This document shows, piece after piece, positions 35,168 through 47,837 of a stretch of 64,000 nucleotides of DNA. Both the position numbers and the translations under genes were made by a program. The DNA comes from Scolanthus callimorphus (taxonomy: Eukaryota > Cnidaria > Anthozoa > Actiniaria > Edwardsiidae): positions 10,253,573-10,317,572 of the forward strand of contig CM066915.1 in assembly GCA_033964015.1 (NCBI GenBank). The letters run 5' to 3'. Position 1 is the stretch's first letter. The number at the start of each line of letters is the position of its first letter. The notes beneath the pieces were generated by a model that did no database searches, was not told where the DNA came from, and was given only the letters and a program-made list of their open reading frames with translations.

Positions 35168-38100
35168 ATGGACGGGTATATTTGGTGTAATCATTGCGAA
35201 AAGGAAGTTTCCCGCTCGACATACGAAAGGCATTTAAGGAAAAGTGGTGCCAGAGAATATATTGTGAAGTGGCGTAGAGTTGCTGGTGAAGTGAGTACTT
35301 CATCAGAAGAAAGCGATACAGGTAAGGCTTTGATTTCTTCTGAATATCAAACAATTCGTTTACATAATTATCAGATACACTACACGAATTGACTTTCAAC
35401 TTTATATTAAAGGCTCTACTCTTGTGTATTCAGATTGTAACAAATCCAATGCAGGAATAGAACATGAACTGGAACAAGCCAAAGAACCGGATGCCGAGGT
35501 AATTTTTTACTAATAATAGTTAACCCTTTAGGCTCGGCTCTGTCGTTCCGCGGGGGGCGGTGTTGCGTTGAGAATCTTTCCACGCAGCGATCTGCCTACA
35601 AACGATTCATTTGATTTTCAAAATAAATATTTGTTTTTGTACTATCAGCAGCACTAAAAAAAGTAGAAGTGTTCGCGCGCAAATTTCCTGCAGATTCAAA
35701 TGACACCCGCTAAATGCCGATGTATATCATCAGCCCCCATCCCTTGTGAAATAAAAGCCACACTTTCCTTTTCACATAAAAATGTCGCGATTTTCAGTTG
35801 AGCCGATATTTCCCATTTTGTGATAGTTTGAACAAAAATCACGAAAGTAAAGTTACGCGAAATGGCATGTAATAAGGGTATCTCGCTCTCCGTGCCGATC
35901 TCTACTGATAGTTACATTTCTTATTGAGGGAAGTGGCAGAACAAATTAAAAGTACTTTTTCAGAAACGTGACAAATTTGCAAATGGAATAGGTTCAATTT
36001 CGATAGAATAAAATTCTAAGGCATCCGTAGGCAAGGGAAACAAAACAAAACGCCAATTACACCGAGGGGATTCGTTCTTTTGAAATTTGTTATATCGAAT
36101 TGGCATCTACTGACATTTATATCAAATTGTAATGCAAATTGTCAGTCATAATCATGAAACGTTTTGCAACAAATTTTAGTGGAGACATAATTATTTATAT
36201 TTATTTTTGTGGCCTCTTCATAATATAAATATTCAGTGATTCAATTTGCAAATCACTTTGAGGCTATCATGACAAGAAAAAGACAGTGGTAGGCACGTGC
36301 CTACCTGTAGACGCTCGTTTTATTGCAGCTATTGTACAACATATTTCAAACTGTTACATTTTCAAGTATATTCGTAACAAGTGATTTTACAGTGTATAAT
36401 TTCATTTCTCGCCTTCGAGAGGGGGTGTATTAGAGACGAGGATTACTAAACGTGTCTCACTCGCTTTACACGATATATATCTTTTTTGGCTGATAACCCT
36501 ACACGATAGTTACATTTAACAAAAGATAATTGGAGCCTTTTCGGTATACTGAATTGAGCTTACTATCGCCTCGTATGCCTCTGAAACTCAGGCACTTGCA
36601 GTATGGAATATGCAGCAGTGGTAACTGAAACGGGAGAAAAAATGGGTCAATATATTTTATCATCTTCTATATTTTTATCGAGGGTTAGATTAATTATTTA
36701 TATTTTCTTCGATTCTTAGGAGTCTACTGGGCCACAAGTAGAAAGTAGTAATAGCGAAGATGAAGCTAACGTGGATCAGAGTAGCGGAAGCGCTAGTGAC
36801 GACGCATCGTCGACAAGTGACGAAAATGCCCAAGAAGAAGTGTGGAACGGCGAATTACAAGAAGCGCTTTTACGCGACATCACGGAACCACCCAAACCTT
36901 TGCCAGAGCCCAAGCCCTCAAAGGGAATGATAAAGAAGATAAATGCTCTAGTCTTTTGGCTTATTTATTTCATGCTTGTTTGGCAAACAGCTTGCCGAAT
37001 TAGTGATAATGGCATGGCATGGATGCTACGGTTTTTTGTATCCTGGTTAAAAGTATTAGGGATTGAGTTATCAAACGATTCAGAAAACTTATCAAAACTA
37101 GTCATGGCCTTTCCTACATCCTTATACATGATGAGACAATTCCTCGACGTTGACAGAGACGACTTCGACAAGTTTGTCGTTTGTCCCAAATGTACGAAGC
37201 TCTATGCATACGACTCGTGTTTAAAACTTGTTAACAACAGACAGGTCCCAAGAACATGTACAAATTATTGGTATCGACGAGGAAAGAAGCAGGCTTGCAA
37301 CTCCCCATTAGTTAAGAAAGTAGTCCTTTCAGGTGGAAAGATATCCTTCTATCCAATCAAGTATTATTGTTCCAAGAGCATTATCATGCAACTTGAAAAG
37401 CTTCTCCTACGTGGAAATCTTGTTGATCTTTGCGAGTCCTGGAGAGACAGAGCAGGTAAGGAAAACACTATGTGCGACGTATACGATGGTAGGCTATGGA
37501 AAGACTTTTCGTGCGTGAATGGAAAAGCCTTCTTGAATTGTCCTTACACTTATGGAATGATGCTGAACTTCGATTATTTCCAGCCTATTAAACACAGGAA
37601 AGACTACTCTGTTGGGGTGTTTTATATTGCATTGCTGAATCTCCCCCGATCAATACGATTTAAATGGGAGAACATCATAGTTGTTGGTATTGTACCCTCT
37701 ATGGACAAAGAATCAAAAACTCTGAATGAGTTCCTGGTACCAGCTCTCGACGAATTGAAGGCACTGTGGAAAGGGGTCAAAATGAATTCTTCTCTTGGTC
37801 CATATCCACTACAGGTTCGAGCAGCTCTGATAAGTACCGCTTCAGATGTCCCAGCCGCAAGGAAACTTTGTGGCTTTAAGGGACATGCTGGAAGAGTAGG
37901 ATGTTCTCATTGTTTGAAAGAGTTTCCTGGAGGTTTTGGGGAAAAGAAGGATTATTCTGGTTTCCGACGGGCATCCTGGAAGAAGCGCACAAATGAACAA
38001 CATAGAAGAGTGGCGGAACAAATGAAGAGAGCTACCACACTTATACGACATACATCTTTAGAAAAAAGTTTGGAATAAGTCATGTTAGCGCGCTACTAGA

Positions 38101-39409
38101 ACTGGAATACATTGATATAGTACGATTTTGTACAGTCGATCCGATGCATAACCTATTCTTAGGAACTGCGAAAACAATTTTCCATATCTGGACAGATCAG
38201 GATATTCTTTCTAAAAAGCAGCTGAAGGAAGTAGAGGAAAGAATAGGTACAATTGAAGTTCCCAGTGACATTGGACGACTTCCAATGAAGATATCTTGCA
38301 ACTCAGGATCGTATACTGCAGAACAATGGAAAAACTGGACATTAATTTACTCTATCGTGTGTCTAAAAGGAATTCTCAAAGATGAACATTTTAAATGCTG
38401 GCAAACATTTGTATTAGCATGTCAGGATCTAGTTCAACCAGAAATTTCCAACACTCAGCTAGAGGTTGCCGATCGTAGGCTCCTCAAGTTTTGTACTACA
38501 TTTGAGACACTGTACGGGAAAGAGGCCATAACTCCGAATATGCATCTGCATTGTCATCTGAAAGATATCATCGCTGATCATGGTCCTGTAACAGGATTTT
38601 GGTGCTTTTCGTTTGAAAGGTACAACGGAATATTAGGAAGTACAACAACAAATAAAAGGTCCATTGAGCTACAGCTGATGCGAAAGTTTACCATATCCAG
38701 GTATCTCTCTGAAATAGAATTTCCTGATCATTTCAAGGGTGACTTTCAAGGGTTATGCACGCAAGATACAGACAAGTCATCAGAAACACCACGCATTGGA
38801 GAAGTAGAGGAACAACTGGAATTCCAATCAATTGCAACGTTAAATTCTCTTAGGAATGTAAACTGGTTGAACAAGAGACTAATTGTGCTACCATCAGTCC
38901 ACAGGATAAGCACCCTAGATGATGATGAAATGCAGCTACTTATTCAAGTTTATCATGTTATGTTCCCAAATTATGATGTTAAGATAGAAGACATGAGCCA
39001 GATAATCTACAAATATGGCTCAGTGACTGTCGGATCTGTCTGCTATGGATCAAAAATGCAGCCACGAGGGATTCGATCGAGCGGCATAATGGCTTCCTGG
39101 TCTAATGGAAATGGCCACATTTGCACTGACAAATTTACCTTGACACCTGGATCTGTGCAATTATACTTCAAACACTCTGTTCAGTTGGGAAATAACTACC
39201 ATGAGTTTGTGTTTGCCTACACGCGTTGGTATCAAGCATATGAAAACTGTGCTGAAATTGGAAATCCAGTGATGGTTTGGAAAGCAACATACCAACCAGC
39301 AGGACCAGCTATTTATCTGCCGATACAAAGAATATATTCTCGATTTGGACAAACAATGAGAGATGGAAAAATAATAGTTTGCCCACTTGTTAGAAAAATT
39401 ATAGCTTAA
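35168..39409 (+). pseudogene. Tnp2-type (CACTA/EnSpm) transposase, three exons, one frameshift
   Basis: Exon 1 (35168-35321) encodes a zinc-finger-like start (CNHCEKEVSRSTYERHLRKS); exon 2 is 35434-35498; exon 3 starts at 36720. All three junctions have GT/AG sites and matching phases, giving about 970 codons. After a Ser/Asp/Glu-rich stretch come a Cys-rich segment (CPKC at residue ~228) and the Tnp2 catalytic region with DPMHNLFLGTAK at residue ~546. That motif is characteristic of the Transposase_21/Tnp2 family, which acts in the nucleus by cutting and rejoining its element's ends. The frame breaks in an AAAAAA run at about 38059-38064: the upstream frame ends at 38078, while the next frame is open through the junction to 39409. 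This is either a real inactivating indel or a homopolymer assembly error, since no other lesion is visible. It is the only transposase inside 34392-49563. Confidence 0.85.
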
Positions 39410-39939
39410 ATAATGATGATAGACATCCTAGCAATTTCATGTTAAAGCATATGAAAAAAGAAGAGCATCAGAGACAATCAGCTAGGAGTGCCACCTAACC
39501 AAACACAAAGCAATTAGAGGGTGAATGACTTTCCATCAGTCATGGTAAATGCAAAAAGTAACGACTACCATGAATATAAAATTTAGTTTTTTTTTATTTG
39601 ATACAATACGCAAAATTAATTCTTCGCTTTTGAACAATGGCTGGTATGCATTTGCGTATTAGGTGTATATGACATAAATATAGCTAGGACTTTTCAAGGG
39701 ATCACTCACAAATAGTCTGATTGTTAAATAACTGACGATTACATGTACAGTGTAGAGATGAAATAGAGTATATCCAAATGGTTGAGCCCATGTATTTACC
39801 ATTTCCCCATCATACACCTCCTTACCCAAATCCTTTCCCATTTAAGTATTGCTATATCTTTTAGCTAGGGCACACAATGCAACAGAAAAGCTTTACAATC
39901 CATCTGTAAGTGCAACCCTCCCTAGTGCCAAACATATTA
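39410..39939. other. spacer after the transposase
   Basis: Non-coding AT-rich sequence downstream of the transposase stop. I see no convincing polyadenylation context nearer than scattered AATATAAA-like strings, and no repeats. Confidence 0.4.
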
Positions 39940-40386
39940 CCGGGGGGGGGGGGGGGGGGAGGGTACTTGGCTTGATATAGGGTGGGTGGGTATGTGCCGC
40001 TGAGAATTTCAAATGCGGCCCTTGTTCTAAAACGATTTTTCAAGAAAAGCTACCCCGTTAAATTTTTTTGCACCCAAATGAGACCCTGTTCTAAAGAGAA
40101 ATTAATCAAACCTGTAAATAAAAATTGTTGCTGTTTACATGTTACGGTATTTTCTGTAATAGAATGTTGAAGCTTGTTGAATTCTTTACATTTAATAAAA
40201 CAATACGTGACCGCTGGGTCGCTTCCTAGAAGATTTTACTGGGTGGTCTTTATTATCATACCCCGTTCTAGTGGATGGTTCCTAATCGGTACCCTGTTCT
40301 ATCGGCTGGAGGAAGACAATGGGACCCCGTTTGGCGGCACATACCCCTATAGCTCTTGTAAGGGAGTACCCCCCCCCCCCCCCCAG
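39940..40386. repeat. MITE bounded by poly-G and poly-C
   Basis: A ~17-base poly-G run followed by AGGGTACTTGGCTTGATATA at the left is mirrored by TATAGCTCTTGTAAGGGAGT then ACCCC and poly-C at the right, so the ends are inverted repeats. Inside, CCCTGTTCT/CCCGTTCT phrases recur. It sits between the transposase and the kinase-like gene, downstream of both. Confidence 0.65.
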
Positions 40387-41599
40387 ACATATTGCACTTC
40401 TATCTGCACCATAGATGCATGTACCCATTGGGTACCTTTCTATTTCTTTTGCCACTTGCCATTGGATGGGAAATCCAGGTGGAAGTGTGTTTTACTATTG
40501 ACCATCATCTAAAACATGTTCTAATGTGGCCTGGATACAATTAATGGAAGGCCTGATTCCTGGATTTTCATGCATACACTCCTTGGAAAGCTCATGCAAT
40601 GGGATGTACTTACAAGGGAGGATTCTTAACATTGCTCCAAATGAGTATACATCACTTTTAAATGACTGACAGTGAGTACCTCTTATCAGCTCTGGTGCAA
40701 TATGGAAATATTTTTTTCTGTATTTCTTTTGTTCCTCTTTGCTTAGTTTATAGTATTTAGCATCATTAGTTCTTCGACATTTCCCAAATCAATAACTATA
40801 GGGTGAAGGGTGTCCTTTCCATTATCTGTTATTATTACATTATCACCTTTAATGTCATTGTGGAGCAGGGAAATACCATGGATGTGCTCTATAGCATCAG
40901 CAATTTCCTTATAAATTCTGGCAACATGAGATTGAAGTGTCAGGATCTTCTGATGTACTGCATCACTGAGGGTTACACATTTCCCTTCAATTCCATGAAA
41001 CTGGGTAACTAGAAGAAGTGGTGCACCAGTGAGACAGACTCCAAACAGCAAAGGTAGACCTTTGTATAAAAACATACAAAATATTAAATGCATGTCTCTA
41101 TAATTATTTGGTTTTACAAGCTTGGTTAAATATAAATAATATGTTGTCTTTACTCTCAATACTTTATATTCTCTTTCCCCTATGTAGAGTCTCTTAAGTA
41201 GGAATTGAAATTATGTGTTTTGTCGCCTGTTGAACTTTGTCGAGTTCCTTTTTTTCCTCATTCACTACTTCCTATTGTTTTATTTTCTATTCAGCATTTG
41301 AAATCCAAGTACCCAATTATTTTGATTGTTCAGCCATCTTGTATGTCTGCAATTTTACAAATTTCAGACCCCCCTACAAAATTGCTCCTAAAAATAATTA
41401 TATGCACTTAGATGTATTTAGGGCACTGGAATATTTGGCCTACTGCTGCGAGTAGGAGTGTTGTCTGGTCCAATTGTTGTTTGTATTATTTTTCTGCATG
41501 CACCTATCAATATCATTAATGTTTTAATTTCCTCCTGTTGAAAAAAAAGGGGGGGGGGGGAGATTTCAAATTTGAACATGAGAAGATAAATTTTATGTT

Positions 41600-41975
41600 A
41601 TTTTTTCCTAGAGGGCACAGTAACAAATTCTGTATTCTGATTGGTTCTTAGAGCACATGCACTGGCAATATTTTCCTATCTCTGATCTAGGTCACAGTAA
41701 CCATGCTTGTTTTCATCGAAAAAATCAATTTTAGAGTTGGAAAAAAATATATGTTATTTACCGGCTGGGAGGTCTGTATAGGGAAAAACTGTGATCGAGG
41801 GCTGGAAAATGTTGACCGAGGCCGGAGGCCGAGGTCAGCATTTTCCAGGCCAAGGTCACAGTTTTTGCCTATACAGACCCACCTAAAGCCGGTAAATAAC
41901 TTATTTATTTTTTTCCAACTCTAAGAATGCAGAATTTGTTACCGTGCCCTCTAGGAAAAAAATAAAATAAGTTAT
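41600..41975. repeat. long foldback MITE in the kinase intron
   Basis: CCTAGAGGGCACAGTAACAA at the left is inverted at the right (TTGTTACCGTGCCCTCTAGG). Inner arms with GGAAAATGTTGACCGAGGCC mirror each other around a GGCCGGAGGCCG centre. It fills part of intron 2 of the kinase-like gene. Confidence 0.85.
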
Positions 41976-42125
41976 TTACTAACTTTATGTCAGTCTATAT
42001 AGGGAAAATACTGTGACCTTGGCCTGGAAAATGTTGACCTCAGCCTCTGGCCTTGGTCAACATTTTCCAGCCATCTATTACAGTTTTTCCCTATATATGG
42101 ACCTTCAAGCCAGTAAATAACATAT
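41976..42125. repeat. second, partial copy of the same foldback family
   Basis: TATATAGGGAAAATACTGTG and its inverse CAGTTTTTCCCTATATATGG surround a GGAAAATGTTGACC...GGTCAACATTTTCC palindrome, homologous to the inner arms of 41600-41975. It directly abuts that element. Confidence 0.75.
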
Positions 42126-43147
42126 ATATCTACAAGCGTCAATGTGTTATTCTGCTTTATTATATAAACATGGCCAATACTGTTTTGTGAAAAAATGTTC
42201 GATTGGATGAATTTGCAGTTGTGGGCATTATTGTAATTTTTCACGTGTGTGAATTACAATATTTCTCAGTGGCCAAAATCCTGATAAAGCATTAAAGTTT
42301 ATATGTAAAGTTCTATATTCTTGATCTCACCATACCTGGATGGTTCAGCTTATTAAGGACCGAAGCCTCCCAAACAACCTCATCTTTTGAAACATGTGGT
42401 TTAAATTGCTTTACAGCAACGACAATTCCACGGTAGTCCATCTTGATACATTCACCAAAACAGCCCTTTCCAATCATTACCTTGTCACTACCATCCAAAC
42501 TTCTTTTTTGGATTTCCCTGCAATAAAGCAAATTAACTAGTGAAAATTGATGTTTTAATGCATTATCAAGGTGGTAAGCAGCATTTTCCTGGTGGGATAT
42601 GTATCCAAGTTAACAGCAAACTGAAAAACTACAAAAACTGTGTCTTCTTGAAAATATATATATTTATTCAGAATGATGTATTGTTTGCCAAAGAACCCAG
42701 GACATACTGTTAATACCAATAGGCTCTGCTAGCAGGGACCAAGTCATGTACCAGAAACCATTGTGCTCTAGAAAACATTATGCTGCCCCTTTTGTTCAGG
42801 AAATTATTTATCTTGTTCTTGAATCTTCAGAGGAATTTGCTCATCAGAATAAGAAAAATAAAATACAAGAATAATTATATAATGATGTTAATACTATTAG
42901 TGCAAAGTGGCTATTGGCAATTTTGGTGTCCCTCAAATTTTCTCATTCAATAATGTTTCTTAATTTGACAGCATTAGAGCGACTTTCAGATGACTGTTGT
43001 GAGTAATTTGCAATTATTTTATTACACTCCTTAGAGGTCTTGTCCATAATTGGTTTAAGACAGGTTATTATAGAGTTGAGCAATGCTTGGCAAAAAAATA
43101 TTGTTTCTAAAAAGTTTGATACTGGCCTATTGCCTTGCTTTTGGTGT

Positions 43148-43278
43148 CATTTAAAATTCAGTTTCTCAGGTCTACATGAAATTTTTTTCAGCATGGGAAC
43201 ATTCCCATGGTAGAAATAAGCATTGGTAGTTCCCCAAAAAAAATTTCATGTAGACCTCAGAAACTGAATTTTAAAGTT
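43148..43278. repeat. foldback repeat in kinase intron 1
   Basis: AAAATTCAGTTTCTCAGGTC TACATGAAATTTTTTT on the left is precisely inverted on the right around GCATGGGAACATTCCCATGG. The stem is about 40 bp and nearly perfect. Confidence 0.8.
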
Positions 43279-44256
43279 TTCTAAAATAGTACAAGAATGT
43301 GTATAGGATAGACATTGACAATATTTTTCATGCTTAACGCAACATTTTTTGTAAACTTATAGTTTCTCAGATTCCCTTGAGAATTGTTTGGCAGGACGAT
43401 AACAATTTTATATCACTATTATTTATTTATTTATACCTTTCAAAAAAACACCAAAACCAAATGAAAAGATCTGTTACTTTTAGCAACAAGATTTTTTAAC
43501 CCTTGATGTTCAAATTGCTCAAAGTTCTAAAGCAACCTGTCCTAATCTTTTGGTGATTATTTTCACTGCAGTCATATGAAATTCTTTATATTATAAACTA
43601 TAGGTTTCCATAGCAGAGCTATTTCATTTTTTTGGCCAAAAAATACTGCAAGGTTCCCTAGCTAAGGAAATCCAAATAAAAAGAGATAATTCTCTTTTGG
43701 AGTCATATACCTACATGTAACCTAAACAAATAGTCATTTGTCCTTAGCAAGAAATGTTATTTTATACTAAAAATTAGCAAATGTTTTGATCTATCCCTAT
43801 AATGTGATTGTGACAATATCCACACTTCCCCCCCCCCCCCCCTCCCAAACGGAAGGATGTTAAAAGACCCCCCGCCCCCTAAAAAAGGAAAAAACAGGGG
43901 GGTCAATCTCACCTGATATTTGAGCTCATCATTTTTGCTTGTTTGTGCTCTTCTTTCCATTTATTCCAAGCATATGTAGACAGCGTCCGTTCCTTTGCGT
44001 ATCTCTTCTGCCAGAATTCCAATTTTCGCCTGATCGAAGCCACTTGACTCGTGTAATTTCGAGCAACTCTTGCTAAGCTCCTTTCCTTCCTTTCTTTTTT
44101 CGTTAATTCGCGTATGGCATCCTTTTTTGCCCGATTCCTCCTAATTCGCTTGTTCCTCAAGGTCTCCAGCTTCCTCCTTTTCATTGTTCTATTCACGGTT
44201 TGGCCGCCTTCGACATGCAATCTTCCATTGAACCCACTGTCAGCAAGCTCTGCCAT

Positions 44257-44699
44257 GGCAGTACTCGCACAATGTGCTGATTAAAACCACCTTAAGCAGT
44301 TTATCAGCTTGATAAAATGGTCGAATACAATGGTCTCGGCGTCCTTGAGCTTCTATTCTGATTGAAAAGCTATCTGTATGAGACAAATGCTTTTTCTTCG
44401 GTGTAGTTGTGGCGCGAATTTCGCGATCTTCGAAGAGAAACCGCTGATTCCGTATCGCAGGAGCGGATCAATTTCGTCATTTTCCCTCACGTGAACGTAA
44501 ATTAATTCCAACTTCTTTCATCATGCAATTAATATCTATGCCTATGTGGACTAATGATTGGTCGAAATACTGTCTCGTCGATTGACGTTTGACCGTTTAG
44601 ATTTGCATTTTAGGCGCCAACTTTGTGCGCGCATTTTCATCACAAGACGAACGACCGTTCTACTTCTGGGTCTAGTAAGCCTTCTCTGTTTTCTCAAAA
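44257..44699. promoter_or_regulatory. divergent promoter region between kinase-like gene and 313-aa gene
   Basis: The two first exons start 443 bp apart and point away from each other. The gap is relatively CpG-rich, has no TATA box near either start, and includes TAGGCGCCAACTTTG (about 44611), similar to an E2F-type site, and a CACGTG at 44489-44494. A shared promoter would co-express both cargo genes; this is inferred from layout. Confidence 0.45.
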
Positions 44700-47474
44700 A
44701 TGGCGGCAGAAGCTGATGTACAACAACCGCAGACTTCTTCAGAAGAGTATCTTGGGTACTTAACGCGTGATCTGAACAGGATAGTCCGATCTAACGAGAC
44801 GCTAAATGAGGAGAATAGGGCCTTAAGAGTTGCTCTTGAGGAAAGAAATCGCAATCAAGAGCAACTCTTGAGGGCCCTGAGTGAACGCCTGGAGGCCGTG
44901 CACCAGACACAGCAGCAACAACAACAGCAGCAACTGGCTCGCGGGAGAAGAGGAAGAGGCTATGGACGGGAGGCACGACGGATTGTTGTCAGTCCTCGAT
45001 GCAGAGTAAGTGCGATTAAAATGTACCCGTGATAGGTTTCTTTCCTTATATTCCTTATATATTTTAAGCCACAATATTCGCTGTTGAAGAAAGACAGCTT
45101 ACCTTGGCCTTTTTTTACGGAAATAATGTATTCGGAAGGCTTTGAAATAACGTATGCCATGCCTATGGTGATAATAAAGAACACACTGTACTGCATTAAA
45201 ATTTACACTGTACGTGAAAAGTGTGATGATATTGCTAAAATTGCATGTACAAAAACAATATTTGGCTATTTGCCTCTTGCTTTATTTTTCAGAGATCTGT
45301 AAAGGCAGTTTATAGAACACTATTGGGTAGGGAAGACTTCAATGGCTTTTATCTTGATGAGATGTAAGTATAATTATTCATTCCATTTCACACTCAGCAC
45401 CGAGATCGGTAGAGCCATGTCATTTGACCCCTGCATCAATTATCACCAAGTCCAAGCAACAAAAGACTATAGTTTTACATCTTACTCTACAAGTGTCAGT
45501 CACGCAATACTACTGTAGAAATTAACAACATCAGGAAATTTGCGACGCGGGCTTATAAAAAATGGCAGGAAAACTATCGGCTTCCGTTTTTGAGATCCGT
45601 TGTTGTCCATTTCCTTGTTATCGAAGAAATATCCATGAAAGACGAAGTTCCGACTGTTCGATGAAACGGTCAGGAGGAGACAGGTATTTAAATATGCCTT
45701 TCCCGTTTTGTAGGTTCGAATCTGGCAACAACCGCATGTTATGTGACAGGGTGATAGAAGAGGTCCTCCATTGTAACGGGGGAGCAGACCAGTGTCAGTG
45801 GACGAGAGCGATGATGGAAGGTATATGTTAAAAATAGCTTAATGGACGATTTCAGCTTTAAGTGCGCGCTTTCTTATTTATTCATAAATCCCAAAGCCAT
45901 GTCCCACAACGCAACCACAAGAATGCAGCGCGTGCTTTTGAACAGTCTGTTTGTTCGACAAATGTCCTACATCTACTGACATTCAGCGCGTGCGCGCGTT
46001 ATAGCTGGAATCGTCCATTCGAAGCAGCAAACATAATTTCAAAGGCGTAATACAAGCGCCGTGGATTAAAATTTAAAGGCAATAGTTCATCTATTTTTAT
46101 CTTTGTTTTTTTTATATAAAGGGTACCCTCCTCCTAATGTTGTGCGTTTGTATGTGTGCCCTATCTATTTTCGAAGTTACATGGCGAGAAAAAGCGGTGT
46201 CTATCAAAGGGCCCCTACTCAAGCCCTGTGGATTATTATATGGAAGTTTTTTGAGTGGGGAACGGATATTTGGGTGGGCTCTTAAATGGTTTGGATCACT
46301 CCTGTTTTTTTAGAAATAACAAAAACACACGAAAGAACGTGTGAAACATAAAACTCCCTACTAAAACATTTGGGACCTCCTCACGCCCCCTGACCGTATT
46401 ACCTCTTCAAAAAAATTGTTTTTTTCATTTCCTCTTTTCACTCATCCTATGACTTTTGTGTATGTTTCAGCTGTGTTACAGCGATACTATTTGTCCCTCT
46501 ATGAAAAGGGCAGAATGGAGAGAGCGGAAACCCCTATCGATTACGAGGAGCATAAACGGAGAAGTCGGTGTAATGGACGAAAAAGAGAGGTAACAGAAAA
46601 TGATCTAAGAATGAGCTACGTTTGCCATCGTTTTATACTCCCCATTGGCATTGCCCTCTACACGAAATTGTGTGTCAAAAATTGGTACCATTGTGTGTCG
46701 ACCTTGCGAACGCGCGCGCGCTCACTTTCTGGCGTTCGTATGTGAGAAATACTGGACGGGAGAAGGCTTATGCACTAGGTAGTAGCCATAAAAAAGCATT
46801 TTAGATGGGTATATAGGGAGCCCTTACGTATTCCTCTACATTCTTGTTTAGAGGGGTATGTAGGGGATAGAGGAAAGGGCCGCGCCTCTTTGTTACTGCA
46901 TTTAGAACGTTTCCCATCTGCTTTCAATTTAACCCCCGAATGGGTAGCGCTGCCTTTCCCCTTTGGCTCCCCTGGTATGCCATGGCGTTATTGTTTAAGT
47001 AGTGTAATTGAAAAGTATGTCTAGTGCTAGAAATTAAAAATTGCGTGAAACGACCATTGAGTTATTTTTTACTTGGTCTTCTTGTCGAATAAAACACCTT
47101 ATTGAATGCCTGTTGCCTTTTTCTTCCTTACCCAGAAACTAACTCGTCGCACCCTCGCCCTGGAGAAAGTAAAGTGGACTGCAAGAAAGAAGGGGAAGGT
47201 GGCGGAGGTACTAGCAGCAGACTGCATGAGCAGCGAAGAGAGTAGTTATGAGGAAGACGAGGGGGGGAGGAGAAAGGTCGTCCGCTACAAAAGGAGGAAG
47301 CTAGCATGGGAAAGCAATAAATTTGCATCATATAAGGTGAAGCTCGACAGGGAATATCGGAAGTCCCTGACCCAAAGAGCTAAAGATCGTATTTTGCCCA
47401 GAGTAGATGGGGAGCACCCTTCAAGGAGACCAGTCCCAGAGGATCTCCCTGAATGGGCAAAAAAGGATCTTTAG
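44700..47474 (+). CDS. intact five-exon gene, 313-aa protein of unknown function, transposon cargo
   Basis: Exons 44700-45005, 45293-45363, 45714-45820, 46471-46589 and 47136-47474 have GT/AG borders and phases that join into one uninterrupted 942-nt frame. The protein has a leucine/glutamate-rich coiled coil (residues ~15-68), a Gln8 run (71-78) and an Arg/Gly-rich basic stretch (81-94, RGRRGRGYGREARR). A Cys-containing middle (CNGGADQCQW at ~148) follows, then an acidic MSSEESSYEEDE patch (~231-242), and a basic C terminus ending PEDLPEWAKKDL. The acidic patch followed by a Trp- and Arg-containing segment and a closing WA resembles, from memory, a multicopy cnidarian family linked to transposons; this was not checked. 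Features suggest a nucleic-acid-binding accessory protein. It is the only undamaged gene in the element, which hints at selection or recent insertion. Confidence 0.75.
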
Positions 47475-47526
47475 AGCTTTGGGCCGGCGCTCATCTTGCG
47501 GGGCTTATTTATTGCTTTCCCATTGC

Positions 47527-47712
47527 CAACCATAACCATCAGGCGTTGTTTCTTACGACTCAGTGAGGACGCTTCGTCGCAGCGTCGTAAGGTGCTTAAC
47601 GAACAAGTTAAGCACGATCATGTTCAACATTGAATTTCTTACAATCGTGCTTATGACGAAGCGTCCTCGCTAAGTCATAAGAAACATAACGCCTGGTGGT
47701 TATGATTCTTAC
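47527..47712. repeat. foldback MITE downstream of the 313-aa gene
   Basis: CATAACCATCAGGCGTTGTTTCTTACGACT at the left mirrors AAGTCATAAGAAACATAACG CCTGGTGGTTATG at the right. Inner arms (GAGGACGCTTCGTCGC / GACGAAGCGTCCTCG; AAGCACGAT / ATCGTGCTT) extend the stem almost throughout. Confidence 0.85.
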
Positions 47713-47837
47713 GACCCCTTATGGCGCTAGTGGGGACCGAGCTTTAGACGCAGTTTTCACATGACGTAAGACTCTCGTGCTTCCACTTATACATACGTTG
47801 CTAGTAAAACCAACCCTATGGGTCCCTCTCTATGGTA

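Larger units (their letters stand above)
40495..44256 (-). pseudogene. protein kinase-like gene carried by the transposon, three exons, one frameshift
   Basis: Exons are 44256-43913, 42517-42336 and 41059-40495, all with GT/AG borders and consistent phases (about 363 codons). Exon 1 is a very basic, Arg/Lys-rich helical region. Exon 2 holds the ATP-binding loop (IGKGCFGECIKM), the VAVK lysine and a helix-C glutamate (WEASVLNKLNHPG). Exon 3 gives the C-lobe: HNDIKGDN in place of HRDxKxxN, DLG in place of DFG, then APELIRG and SDVYSFG. The reading frame slips by one base just after DLG (about 40778-40783); the correct frame resumes and stops at 40497. Catalytic Asp and metal-binding residues remain, but the Arg of HRD is Asn, so even an intact form might be weak. 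It diverges from the 44700 gene across a 443-bp gap. Closest family is uncertain; Ser/Thr or TKL-like kinases expanded in cnidarians are possible. Confidence 0.8.
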
